DNA of 17,543 bases from Bacillota bacterium (lineage in GTDB: Bacteria > Bacillota_I > Bacilli_A > RFN20 > CAG-826), in NCBI GenBank assembly GCA_003501485.1, contig DNPJ01000069.1:1-17543 (forward strand), in the 5' to 3' direction. The notes beneath the pieces were generated by a model. That model made no database searches, was not told the DNA's origin, and saw only the letters and a program-made list of their open reading frames with translations. A program made the position numbers and the translations under genes. Below, in pieces: positions 7,603-15,850 of the stretch (its first letter is position 1; every line of letters starts with the position of its first letter).

Positions 7603-8197
7603 TAGCAATAACCTCGCTTTCAACTTCTTCTTCGATTTTTATTTTATTATCGCCTTTAAATACTTTTTCAATATGTAATACATTGTAATATTCAACAATT
7701 GCAATTATCATCCCCACTAAAACAACAACATGGCACGCTAATGTGAATGCATAGTTTGTCCAGATACTAGGAACACCTGAATAAATGTAAACAAAGAACA
7801 TCGCAATAAAATCTAAAGCGTACAATCCAGTTCCTATAAGTAAGATTTTTATTCTTCCTTTTGAAGCGAATACTCCAAGGCAAGCAAATCCTGCACCAAG
7901 AACTATAGCTATCAATATCATTAGAAAATTTGCTAATAATAAATCACATGATTTCAAAATTAAACAATTTAAGAATATTTGCAATGTGAAATTTAATGCA
8001 AATCCACTTGTTGGCCATTTAAATGACAAATTTTCAATAATGGAGTTAGTTCCAAGCTGAATTGCACCGATAATAATAGCAAATATATTCAACAAACCTG
8101 CCCACATGAGAAATATCGACGTTTTTTGATACATCTTAACAGCTTTGTTATGAGCTTGTTGATATGTTATTGGTTGTTTTTGTTTCTTTTGTTTCAT
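7592..8197 (-). CDS. Multi-spanning membrane protein of unknown function
   Basis: I do not recognise this 201-residue protein. It has a basic, glutamine-rich start (MKQKKQKQPITYQQAHNKAV), a hydrophobic segment at about 27-46, a weaker one at about 66-83, and three strong ones at about 88-110, 116-138 and 149-170. The tail is hydrophilic and acidic (KIEEEVESEV). That gives four or five membrane spans with no visible enzyme motif and no lipobox. It sits between the asp23-family gene (3-base gap) and nusB (11-base overlap), so it is almost certainly co-expressed with both. No Shine-Dalgarno is visible, and translation may depend on ribosomes finishing the upstream gene. It is not AmaP, the known Asp23 membrane anchor, which has two spans and an Asp23-like domain. 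A membrane partner of the Asp23 protein is possible, but only from position. Confidence 0.85.
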   Translation of the reverse strand: MKQKKQKQPITYQQAHNKAVKMYQKTSIFLMWAGLLNIFAIIIGAIQLGTNSIIENLSFKWPTSGFALNFTLQIFLNCLILKSCDLLLANFLMILIAIVLGAGFACLGVFASKGRIKILLIGTGLYALDFIAMFFVYIYSGVPSIWTNYAFTLACHVVVLVGMIIAIVEYYNVLHIEKVFKGDNKIKIEEEVESEVIANGK

Positions 8198-8200
8198 AAA

Positions 8201-8542
8201 TTAAGCAAATGAAGCAACTTTTAATTCAATTTGGAATGGAACAGATTCTGTATAAGCAGTAATTGATCTAGCAACTTCTTCTTGAATTGCTAAGCAAACT
8301 TTATCAGAATTTACGCCTTTCTTTAAAATAATAGAAATTTTAATTTCTACTGAACCATCAATTCTAAAAAAGATTTTTATTGGACTGTTTAAATTAAAAG
8401 GCATTTTCTTTGCGGTCGTAGGTGAAATGCTAGCGCCACTTACACGTGAAACCGCATCACTTACAATTTGTTCAAAAACACGACGGGAAATACCTATCTC
8501 GCCACTTCTTGAGTAATTTTTTATATAAATATAGTCCGCCAT
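8201..8542 (-). CDS. Asp23/Gls24 family envelope-stress protein (YqhY-like)
   Basis: A 113-residue protein of the Asp23/Gls24 (DUF322) family. The conserved N-terminal part reads GEIGISRRVFEQIVSDAVSRVSG, followed by a beta-rich centre (KIFFRIDGSVEIKISIILK) and a helix with the ending VAxSITAYTESVPFQIELKV. Family members are abundant cytoplasmic or membrane-tethered proteins linked to cell-envelope homeostasis, and the B. subtilis relative YqhY, next to nusB and acetyl-CoA carboxylase genes, has been tied to fatty acid synthesis control. Here it is likewise close upstream of nusB, which favours the YqhY type. The start is fixed by AAAGGAG six bases before the ATG. It lies 14 bases after tkt. 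The acetyl-CoA carboxylase genes are not in this window. Confidence 0.88.
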   Translation of the reverse strand: MADYIYIKNYSRSGEIGISRRVFEQIVSDAVSRVSGASISPTTAKKMPFNLNSPIKIFFRIDGSVEIKISIILKKGVNSDKVCLAIQEEVARSITAYTESVPFQIELKVASFA

Positions 8543-8556
8543 GTCGATCTCCTTTA

Positions 8557-10527
8557 TTATTTAACGTTTTCCAAAATATAATTAACTAAATCTTCTGGTA
8601 AAAATTTATATGCTTTAATAGCGTCTTTTGCAGGTGCGCTTGTACCAAATGTATCGATACCATAATTATAATCAGCGTATTTTGCCCATCCAAAAGTCGA
8701 TAGCATTTCAACTGATACGATTTTTGATTTTGGAAGAGAAAGAATTTTTTCTTTATATTCTTTGCTTTGCTTGTCAAACAAATATGTAGAAGGCATGGAA
8801 ACGACTCTTACATCAAGTCCTTTTTCTTTTAATAATTCCTGTGCTTTAACACAAAGAGCAACTTCGCTACCTGTTGCAACAAGAATTAAGTCTAATTGTT
8901 TTTCTTCCTTGCTTATAATATAAGCACCTTTTTTGACATCATCAAATGATGACGTTAATAGAGGTAAATTTTGACGCGATAAAATTAAACATGTAGGTGT
9001 GTTTTTACTTTCAAGAGCAATTTTCCATGCTGCATAAGTTTCTCTAGCATCACATGGTCGAATAACATCTACATTAGGAATGCTTCGAAGCATTGCTAAG
9101 TGTTCAATTGGTTGATGTGTTGGTCCGTCTTCTCCCACGGCGATACTATCATGTGAGAAAAGATAAACTGCAGGTAAATTACTTAATGCCGACATTCTAA
9201 TGGCTGATTTCATATAATCACTAAAAACCAAGAATGCTCCTACGTATGTTTTAACACCGCCGTGAAGAAGCATACCGTTTTGTGCACTAGCCATTGCAAA
9301 TTCGCGAATACCAAAATTAATATTTCTTCCATAAGGTGTTTCTTTAGTAAAATTAACACCATCATTAATTTTAGTCATTACACTTCCAGCAACATCAGCG
9401 CTTCCACCCATAAGGAATGGAATCATTTGGTGAAGCTCATTAAGTGCTTTTCCACTACTAACACGTGATGAATCATTGTTTGCTTGTTCAAAAGATGGCT
9501 CTTTATCAAAATATGATGAAACATCTTCAGCAAATGCTTTTTTAAATGTTTCATAAGCATTTTTATGCTCATAACTATATTCTTTGATATTTTTATTCCA
9601 ATTTTCTTCAGCTTCGACTCCACGTTTTACGAAATTATTTTTGAAATTATCATAAACTTCTTGAGGAATAAAGAATTCAGGGTAATCATAACCATAAACT
9701 TCTTTTGCGTGTTTTCCATCGTCCAATCCTAAAGGATTGCCATGAACTTTGCATGTTCCTTGTTTTTCACTACCGTAACCAATGATTGTATGAACAATAA
9801 TAAGAGTTGGTTTGTCTAAGCTTGTTTTCGCCTTAACAATTGCTCTATCGATTGCTTCTATATCATTGCCATCTTTAACTTCTAAAACATCCCATTCACT
9901 AGCAATAAATCTTTCACGAACGTTTTCAGAGAATGACAAATCAATTCCACCATCAAGGGTTACAGCATTGCTATCATAAATTAAAATTAATTTATTTAAT
10001 TTTTGATGTCCTGCTAAAGAAATTGCTTCTTGAGAAAGCCCTTCTTGAAGACAACCATCACCACATAAGACATATGTAAAATGGTTAATTAATCTATTTC
10101 CGTCAGGATATTGAGCGCTTGTTGCACGTTCAGCCATAGCAATACCAACTGCTTGAGCAATTCCTTGCCCAAGAGGACCGCTTGTAGCATCGACGCCTTT
10201 TGTATGCATATATTCTGGGTGTCCTGGAGTGAGACTACCCAATTGTCTAAATGATTTTAAATCATCCATTGAAAGCGGGTAACCACAAACATGCAACATT
10301 GTATAAAGAAGAGAACTTGCATGTCCCGCAGAAAGCACGAATCTATCGCGGTTAATCCATGTTGGATCGTTTGGATTGGCAATTAAGTGATTGTTGAACA
10401 ATGTGTAAAGTATCGGTGCACTACCAAGAGCCATTCCTGGATGGCCACTTTTTGCTTTGTTAACAACATCAATGCATGTTGCTCTTATTGCGCTGACGCA
10501 TAAATTATCTAATTGTTTGTTACTCAT
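8557..10527 (-). CDS. tkt: Transketolase
   Basis: Transketolase moves two-carbon units between sugar phosphates in the non-oxidative pentose phosphate pathway, using thiamine diphosphate. It is 656 residues from MSNKQLDNLC. Visible motifs are H29 in KSGHPGMALG, H69 in SAGHASS, H103 in PGHPEYMH, GPLGQGIAQAVG (117-127), the thiamine motif GDGCLQEG at 156 with N187 in YDSNAVTLDGG, and HGNPLG. Later come the catalytic glutamate in NFGIREFAMA and GEDGPTHQPIEHLAMLRS. All three domains are complete. I chose 10527 because AAGGAG lies six bases upstream, just after the aspS stop; an in-frame ATG at 10554 would add nine lysine-rich residues and overlap aspS. It supplies glyceraldehyde-3-phosphate, a substrate of Dxs, and shares pentose phosphates with DeoB downstream. 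Confidence 0.97.
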   Translation of the reverse strand: MSNKQLDNLCVSAIRATCIDVVNKAKSGHPGMALGSAPILYTLFNNHLIANPNDPTWINRDRFVLSAGHASSLLYTMLHVCGYPLSMDDLKSFRQLGSLTPGHPEYMHTKGVDATSGPLGQGIAQAVGIAMAERATSAQYPDGNRLINHFTYVLCGDGCLQEGLSQEAISLAGHQKLNKLILIYDSNAVTLDGGIDLSFSENVRERFIASEWDVLEVKDGNDIEAIDRAIVKAKTSLDKPTLIIVHTIIGYGSEKQGTCKVHGNPLGLDDGKHAKEVYGYDYPEFFIPQEVYDNFKNNFVKRGVEAEENWNKNIKEYSYEHKNAYETFKKAFAEDVSSYFDKEPSFEQANNDSSRVSSGKALNELHQMIPFLMGGSADVAGSVMTKINDGVNFTKETPYGRNINFGIREFAMASAQNGMLLHGGVKTYVGAFLVFSDYMKSAIRMSALSNLPAVYLFSHDSIAVGEDGPTHQPIEHLAMLRSIPNVDVIRPCDARETYAAWKIALESKNTPTCLILSRQNLPLLTSSFDDVKKGAYIISKEEKQLDLILVATGSEVALCVKAQELLKEKGLDVRVVSMPSTYLFDKQSKEYKEKILSLPKSKIVSVEMLSTFGWAKYADYNYGIDTFGTSAPAKDAIKAYKFLPEDLVNYILENVK

Positions 10528-10537
10528 TTTTTTCTCC

Positions 10538-12259
10538 TTATTTTTTAATTTCAATTCCTAAATCATCTAATTGGGCTTGATCAACTGGTTGCGGTGCATT
10601 GCTCATTGGGCACGCCGCTTTGAGATTTTTAGGAAAAGCAATGACATCACGAATGTTATCTGTACCGCATATAATCATAGAAAGTCTTTCAAGACCAAAC
10701 GCAATTCCACCATGTGGAGGAGTTCCATAATCAAATGCGTTAACAAAATATCCAAATTTACGAGCAATGTCTTCTTGTGAAAATCCAAGAATTTTGAATA
10801 TTTGCTTTTGCATATCCTCATCATAAATTCTCAAAGAACCACCACCTGCTTCATAGCCATTGATTACAATATCATATGCAGCAGATAGCACTTTGCTTGG
10901 GTCTGTGTATAGATATTGAGCAGTTTCTGGTGTTGGACGAGTAAATGGGTGATGAAGAGGTGAATAACTACCATCTTCATTCTTTTCGAATAACGGAAAA
11001 TTAACAACCCACAACAAATCATATGTATTTGGTTTAACATATCCTAATTCATGACCATATTTACTGCGCAACGCACCTAAGCAGAAATTAACTCTATCAA
11101 GTTTTCCGCTTGCAACGATAATAACATCGTTTTCTTTTGCGTCACTTTTATCTAACAATTGTTTTTCTAAATCGTCATTTAAGAATTTTGTTAAGCTGCC
11201 ATCGAGCTTATTACCATGAACTTTAAATATTCCTAAACCAGGCAATGAGAATTTCTTTGCTTCAACATTTAAAGAATCAATTATTTTTCTTGAAAATGTA
11301 TTTGCGACATTTGGAACTACAATAGCTTTAATAGAATCTACTCCATGATAACCATTAAATTCCGATTTTTCTAAAATGTCTTTCACATCGAATAAATGCA
11401 TTCCAAAACGTGTGTCTGGTTTATCACTACCATAAACGTTTACAGCTTCGCTATAATCCATTCTTCTAAGCGGTGTAACAATATCAACATTAATTACTTC
11501 CTTGAAAACTCTTTTCAAGAATCCTTCCATTATTGTTAAAATTTGGTCTTGATCAAGGAAAGACATCTCTAAATCTATTTGAGTAAATTCAGGTTGTCTA
11601 TCTTGACGCAAATCTTCGTCTCTAAAGCAACGAGCGATTTGATAATACCTTTCCATACCACCAATCATTAGTAATTGTTTAAATAATTGAGGTGATTGAG
11701 GAAGAGCGTAAAAACTACCATGAGAAATTCGTGATGGAACAATATAATCTCTAGCACCTTCTGGCGTAGAAAGAATTAAACAAGGCGTTTCAACCTCAAT
11801 AAAATCATTTTTATCAAAATAATCGTGAGCTATACGAACGATATGAGCTCTTTTCATGAGATTTTGTTGCAAACATGGTCTTCGCAAATCAAGATATCTA
11901 TATTTTAATCTCGTATCTTCTAGAGCGTCTGTGTCATCTTGAATCATCATTGGAGTTGTCTTAGCTTTGCTAAATACTTCTATCGAGTCAGCAACAATTT
12001 CTATATCTCCAGTTTTTAAATTTTTATTTGGAGTTTCTTTTTTGCAAACAGTGCCTTTCACAGAAATAACATATTCATTTCTAACATCAGGCACATTTGT
12101 TCCTTCATTAACAACAACTTGGATGATTCCGCTTCTATCTCTTAGGTCAATAAATAAAAGCGAGCCTAAGTTTCTTCTTTTAGCTACCCAGCCAACTAAT
12201 GTAACTTTTTTTCCTACATCAGCAAGCGTTAATTCAGTATTTTTACAAGTTCTTTCCAT
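10538..12259 (-). CDS. aspS: Aspartyl-tRNA synthetase
   Basis: A class IIb aminoacyl-tRNA synthetase charging tRNA-Asp, 573 residues from MERTCKNTEL. The N-terminal OB anticodon-binding domain covers about residues 1-105 (VGWVAKRRNLGSLLFIDLRD). The catalytic core includes PQSPQLFKQLLM, motif 2 in CFRDEDLRQDRQPEFTQID, and motif 3 in GIAFGLERLSMIICG; the bacterial GAD insertion domain lies roughly at 280-400. Length is typical. An in-frame ATG at 12292 would add eleven residues overlapping hisS, but AAGGAG six to eight bases before the ATG at 12259, inside the last codons of hisS, settles the start. Only one base separates it from hisS, the common hisS-aspS pair of Bacillota. Whether it also charges tRNA-Asn cannot be judged here. 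Confidence 0.97.
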   Translation of the reverse strand: MERTCKNTELTLADVGKKVTLVGWVAKRRNLGSLLFIDLRDRSGIIQVVVNEGTNVPDVRNEYVISVKGTVCKKETPNKNLKTGDIEIVADSIEVFSKAKTTPMMIQDDTDALEDTRLKYRYLDLRRPCLQQNLMKRAHIVRIAHDYFDKNDFIEVETPCLILSTPEGARDYIVPSRISHGSFYALPQSPQLFKQLLMIGGMERYYQIARCFRDEDLRQDRQPEFTQIDLEMSFLDQDQILTIMEGFLKRVFKEVINVDIVTPLRRMDYSEAVNVYGSDKPDTRFGMHLFDVKDILEKSEFNGYHGVDSIKAIVVPNVANTFSRKIIDSLNVEAKKFSLPGLGIFKVHGNKLDGSLTKFLNDDLEKQLLDKSDAKENDVIIVASGKLDRVNFCLGALRSKYGHELGYVKPNTYDLLWVVNFPLFEKNEDGSYSPLHHPFTRPTPETAQYLYTDPSKVLSAAYDIVINGYEAGGGSLRIYDEDMQKQIFKILGFSQEDIARKFGYFVNAFDYGTPPHGGIAFGLERLSMIICGTDNIRDVIAFPKNLKAACPMSNAPQPVDQAQLDDLGIEIKK

Positions 12260-12260
12260 T

Positions 12261-13547
12261 TTATTCTCCTTCATTATTGTTATATTCTTCAATCATCGAA
12301 GGAAGCATTCTTTCTGCATCTTCCAAAGAAATGGTTGTTTGTTCTTGCGATTTTAAATTTTTTACTGTTAGTTTTTTGTCTTTTAATTCATCGTCGCCAA
12401 TAATAATTGCGAATTTAGCTTTTTTTCTTGTTGCAATTTTGAATAAAGCTTTGAATGATTTAATTTCATTATTGCCATCAGCACTTAAACCTAATGAACG
12501 AATTTTATCTTTTAAATCAAAATTGGTATTGATTGCTTCTTCAGTCATACCCATAACGTAATAATCTAATCCATTAGACGGAATATCATCTCCAAGAATC
12601 TTTTTAATGACATAATAAAGTCTTTCTTCGCCGAATGATAATCCGACACCTTCTAAATCAGGTCCGCCGATTTCTTTAAGGAGATTTTTATAGTGACCAC
12701 CACCACCAAGAGCGCCGATTTCATCATTAATATCGTGATATTCGAATACAATGCCCGTATAGTAATCTAAGCCTCTAACCAATGTGTCATCTTGTTCAAC
12801 GGTAACACCAACATTTTGAAGAATGCTTATGACTTTTTCAAAATATACTTTTGCTTCAACACTTAAATAATCTTTCATTTTTGGAGCATTTTTAATTATT
12901 TCTTGATCTTCAGGAACTTTGCAATCAAGAATACGAAGTGGATTAATTTCCAATCTTCTTTTACAATCTTCGCACATATTATCAATGTGTTTAGCGAAAT
13001 ATTCTTTTAACGCTATTCTATAGTCATCTCTAGATTGTTGATCACCAAGAGTGTTAATTAATACTTTTACATTTTGTAATCCGATTATTTCAAGAAATCT
13101 TTTTCCTAACAATACAACTTCAGCATCTTCATATTCGTTTTTAACACCAACTTGTTCAATGCCGAATTGATGAAATTGACGATATCTTCCAGCTTGTGGT
13201 CTTTCATATCTAAAACATGGACCAAAATAAAAATATTTTAAAGGCAAATCATTTGTAGCATATAGTTTATTGCTTACAATGCTTCTCATAACTCCGGCGG
13301 TCATTTCTGGGCGTAAAGTTATTTCCCTATTACCTTTATCTAGGAATGTATACATTTCTTTAGTAACAATATCACTTGATTCACCAACAGAGCGAACAAA
13401 CAAAGGAGAATGCTCGATGATCGGTGTTCGCATTTCTTTGTATCCAAAAATATCAGCTAACATACGAGCAGCCATTTCTAAATTAAAATAAACATCTGCT
13501 TCTTCGCCAATTATATCGTGAGTACCTTTTACAGGATTGATTTCCAT
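12261..13547 (-). CDS. hisS: Histidyl-tRNA synthetase
   Basis: A class IIa synthetase charging tRNA-His, 428 residues, normal length. It begins MEINPVKGTHDI, the usual KGxxDI start. Visible motifs are LRPEMTAGVMRS, motif 2 in CFRYERPQAGRYRQFHQFG, the histidine-specific RGLDYYTGIVFEY with its catalytic arginine, and motif 3 near GVGLSFGEERL. The anticodon-binding alpha/beta domain runs from about 330 to the end. The glycine-rich loop reads GALGGGGHYKNLL, where GGGRYDGL is more usual. A ribosome site AAAGAGG (13561-13555) lies seven bases before the ATG. It is the first gene after a strong promoter. The leader is only about 20 bases, so there is no room for the T-box riboswitch that often controls hisS in Bacillota. 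Confidence 0.97.
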   Translation of the reverse strand: MEINPVKGTHDIIGEEADVYFNLEMAARMLADIFGYKEMRTPIIEHSPLFVRSVGESSDIVTKEMYTFLDKGNREITLRPEMTAGVMRSIVSNKLYATNDLPLKYFYFGPCFRYERPQAGRYRQFHQFGIEQVGVKNEYEDAEVVLLGKRFLEIIGLQNVKVLINTLGDQQSRDDYRIALKEYFAKHIDNMCEDCKRRLEINPLRILDCKVPEDQEIIKNAPKMKDYLSVEAKVYFEKVISILQNVGVTVEQDDTLVRGLDYYTGIVFEYHDINDEIGALGGGGHYKNLLKEIGGPDLEGVGLSFGEERLYYVIKKILGDDIPSNGLDYYVMGMTEEAINTNFDLKDKIRSLGLSADGNNEIKSFKALFKIATRKKAKFAIIIGDDELKDKKLTVKNLKSQEQTTISLEDAERMLPSMIEEYNNNEGE

Positions 13548-13573
13548 ATTAAAACCTCTTTCTCAATGAGTTA

Positions 13574-13602
13574 ATTATACATATTTTAATATGTAAGGTC
13601 AA
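13574..13602 (-). promoter_or_regulatory. Sigma-A-type promoter of the hisS operon
   Basis: On the minus strand TTGACC (13602-13597) is followed after exactly 17 bases by a perfect TATAAT (13579-13574). Transcription should begin near 13567, giving a leader of about 20 bases that includes the hisS ribosome site. It is the best promoter in the window and the only convincing one for the genes to its left. Confidence 0.85.
13579..13594. repeat. Inverted repeat inside the hisS promoter
   Basis: ACATATTTTAATATGT on the plus strand has perfect 7-base arms around two bases. It fills the space between the -35 and -10 elements and touches the first base of TATAAT, a classic position for a repressor site. 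The AT-rich setting makes chance plausible. Confidence 0.4.
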
Positions 13603-13635
13603 ACGATAGAAAATTGTTTTATCAAAAAATAGGAT

Positions 13636-15843
13636 TTAGTGAATTATTCTTTGTATTTCGTTTACATTTTTTACGTTTTTCAAAACATTGAATAAATCTT
13701 GCAATTGTGATGCGTTGTTGACATATATTGTCGCGGTAATTGTTGTCTCACGTGTTGATGTATGTAGGTGAGCGTTGATCGCAGTTACAGGGATATTTTT
13801 TTGCGACAATGCATTCATTACATCCATGAGAAGATTTGGTCTATCATTACATTCAATTTTTATATCGACAGGATATGAATTTTTGTTTAAGTCATCTCGC
13901 CAAAAAACTTCGATTAGACGTTTGCTTTCATTTATAATATTGGGGCAGTTTTTTCTATGAACGCTAATGCCTTTGCCTTTTGTGATATAACCTACAATTT
14001 CATCTCCGGGAATAGGCGTACAACAAGACGCTAACGATATGGCAATTTTACCAGCGTTTTTAACATAAACTGGGGAATCGTTTGATTCGACTTTTTCAAC
14101 TTTATTTAATTTGATAGTTTCTTTTGGTTTTATGTTAAGAAAATCAATAATTGCGCCAGGAGTAGGATTCTTATTTGAAACCATTAAATATAAATTGTCT
14201 AAATCATCAACTTTGAAGTTTGTAAAAACATTTTGATTATTTAAAAGTTGTTCCATTTCACCTTCGCCAATATCATATGCTTTGAAGGCGTCAAGACAAA
14301 TTTGTTTACCTTTTGCAATCTTATCATTTTTAAGAAAATCAGCATTCTTTTTCGCAAGAAATTTTCTAATATGAGAACGAGCAAAATTAGTCGTGGCAAT
14401 TTTGAGCCAATCTTCGTTTGGTCCTTGTGAAGATTTTGAAGTTTTAATCTCAACAATATCGCCTGTTTTAAGTTCTGTATTTAAAGGAACCATCGAATTA
14501 TTTACGATTGCACCCACTGCTTTTTCCGCAACACCTGTGTGAATCTTATATGCAAAATCTAAGGGTGTCGATCCTGCTGGTAAATCAATAACTTTGCCTT
14601 TCGGTGTAAAGCAATAGACATTTGCCTCGAAAATATCATGTGACAAAGAATTCATATATTCTTTTGCGTTATCACTATCTTCTTCCGATATGTTAACTAA
14701 ATCTCTAAGCCAGTGAAGTTTTTCTTCAATTTCTTTTTGTTCTTGCTTAGGAGAGTAGTTACTTCCTTCTTTATACCGCCAATGGGCAGCGATTCCGCTT
14801 TCTGCTACATCATCCATGTCTTTTGTGCGTATTTGTACTTCGAATGTATTTCCATCACCAGAAAGAATGCATGTATGAAGTGACTGATACATGTTTGGTT
14901 TAGGCATAGCTATATAGTCTTTAAAACGTCCTGGAATAGGAGTGTATGTAGCGTGAATAATACCTAAAATTTCATAGCATTGTAATTCTGTTTCAGTAAT
15001 AATTCTAATTGCTAAAAGATCGAATATTTCTTCAGGTTTGTGATGTTTTACATATATTTTTCGGTAAATTGAATATAGAGATTTAACTCTTGATTCCATT
15101 TGAAAAGGAATATTTTGCTTAAATAATATATCGGCAACGCGTTTAGAAAAGTTATCGAGTGATTTTTGACCGTTTTTTATTCTCTTGTTAATCAACGAGT
15201 TAATTTCGTTATATTTTTCCGGTTCAAGATATTTTAAAGATAAATCTTCAAGCTCACTTTTAATGGTGTTAATACCTAATCTATGAGCGATTGGTGCAAA
15301 AACTTCTAATGTTTCTTTTGCAAGAGTTTTCTGCCTATTTTCTGGCAATGAATCAAGAGTGCGCATATTGTGAAGTCGATCAGCCAATTTAATAACAATT
15401 ACGCGGACATCTTTTGCCATTCCCAGAAAGATCTTGCGATGATCTTCCGCGACAAAATCTTCTTCTTTCCTATGTGACAATTTTAATCTTTGAATTTTTG
15501 TCAAAGAATCGACAATCATGCAAACATCATCACCAAAAATCTTCAAATCATCTAATGTAGTATCTGTATCTTCTACAACATCGTGGAGAAGGCCTGCAGC
15601 TAAAGTTGTTGGGCCACAATTAAGTTCAGTTAAAATATAACAAACTTCAATCAAATGGTGAATATACGGCTCACCACTGCGTCTGAATTGCCCTTCGTGT
15701 TTCTTTTTAGCAAATTCATATGCATCTTCAACTAATTTTCTAGATTTTGGATTTGTGATGTAAACATAATACTTTTCTTTAACTTCATCAAAAGTATGAA
15801 GTTTAATTTGATTAGGTTTTGATTGTTCTTTTAATGCTTCCAT
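13636..15843 (-). CDS. relA: Bifunctional (p)ppGpp synthetase/hydrolase (Rel)
   Basis: This long RelA/SpoT homologue makes and degrades the alarmone (p)ppGpp in the stringent response. It has 735 residues, a full-length Rel. The HD hydrolase domain shows H62-H63, H87-D88 in LLHDVVEDT with E91-D92, and D155 in KLADRLHNMRT, so hydrolysis should be active. The synthetase domain (about 240-360) has RVKSLYSIYRK and GRFKDYIAMPKPNMYQSLH. The R306-F-K-D309 motif is the bifunctional type, not the acidic type of synthetase-only RelA. A TGS domain (about 407-468), a Cys-Cys region in SCCTPIPGDE (about 620) and a C-terminal ACT domain (about 655-735) follow. It has no Shine-Dalgarno; a TATAAT lies seven bases before the ATG. 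It is separated from hisS by 88 bases containing the hisS promoter. Confidence 0.97.
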   Translation of the reverse strand: MEALKEQSKPNQIKLHTFDEVKEKYYVYITNPKSRKLVEDAYEFAKKKHEGQFRRSGEPYIHHLIEVCYILTELNCGPTTLAAGLLHDVVEDTDTTLDDLKIFGDDVCMIVDSLTKIQRLKLSHRKEEDFVAEDHRKIFLGMAKDVRVIVIKLADRLHNMRTLDSLPENRQKTLAKETLEVFAPIAHRLGINTIKSELEDLSLKYLEPEKYNEINSLINKRIKNGQKSLDNFSKRVADILFKQNIPFQMESRVKSLYSIYRKIYVKHHKPEEIFDLLAIRIITETELQCYEILGIIHATYTPIPGRFKDYIAMPKPNMYQSLHTCILSGDGNTFEVQIRTKDMDDVAESGIAAHWRYKEGSNYSPKQEQKEIEEKLHWLRDLVNISEEDSDNAKEYMNSLSHDIFEANVYCFTPKGKVIDLPAGSTPLDFAYKIHTGVAEKAVGAIVNNSMVPLNTELKTGDIVEIKTSKSSQGPNEDWLKIATTNFARSHIRKFLAKKNADFLKNDKIAKGKQICLDAFKAYDIGEGEMEQLLNNQNVFTNFKVDDLDNLYLMVSNKNPTPGAIIDFLNIKPKETIKLNKVEKVESNDSPVYVKNAGKIAISLASCCTPIPGDEIVGYITKGKGISVHRKNCPNIINESKRLIEVFWRDDLNKNSYPVDIKIECNDRPNLLMDVMNALSQKNIPVTAINAHLHTSTRETTITATIYVNNASQLQDLFNVLKNVKNVNEIQRIIH

Positions 15844-15850
15844 AAAATAT

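Noticed and set aside
7603..7623. TTG start for nusB adding seven residues
   Set aside because: The ATG at 7602 has GAGG nine bases upstream and the added residues are not NusB-like.
10528..10554. Longer tkt start at 10554
   Set aside because: It adds a lysine-rich peptide unlike the family and overlaps aspS, while AAGGAG sits six bases before the ATG at 10527.
12260..12292. Longer aspS start at 12292
   Set aside because: It would overlap hisS by 32 bases; the ATG at 12259 has an ideal ribosome site and begins the family-like sequence.
13603..13635. Rho-independent terminator between relA and hisS
   Set aside because: Only an imperfect GATAAAA/TTTTCTATC pairing is visible, without GC pairs or a following T-run in the sense direction.
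13548..13635. T-box riboswitch before hisS
   Set aside because: The 88-base gap contains a promoter and about 20 bases of leader, too short for the specifier stem and antiterminator.
519..15000. Many 60-129 codon open frames on the plus strand and in other minus frames, for example at 6516-6866, 11967-12356 and 3176-3508
   Set aside because: They lie wholly or almost wholly inside well-identified genes on the other frame, have no ribosome sites I can see and no family resemblance. They are shadows.
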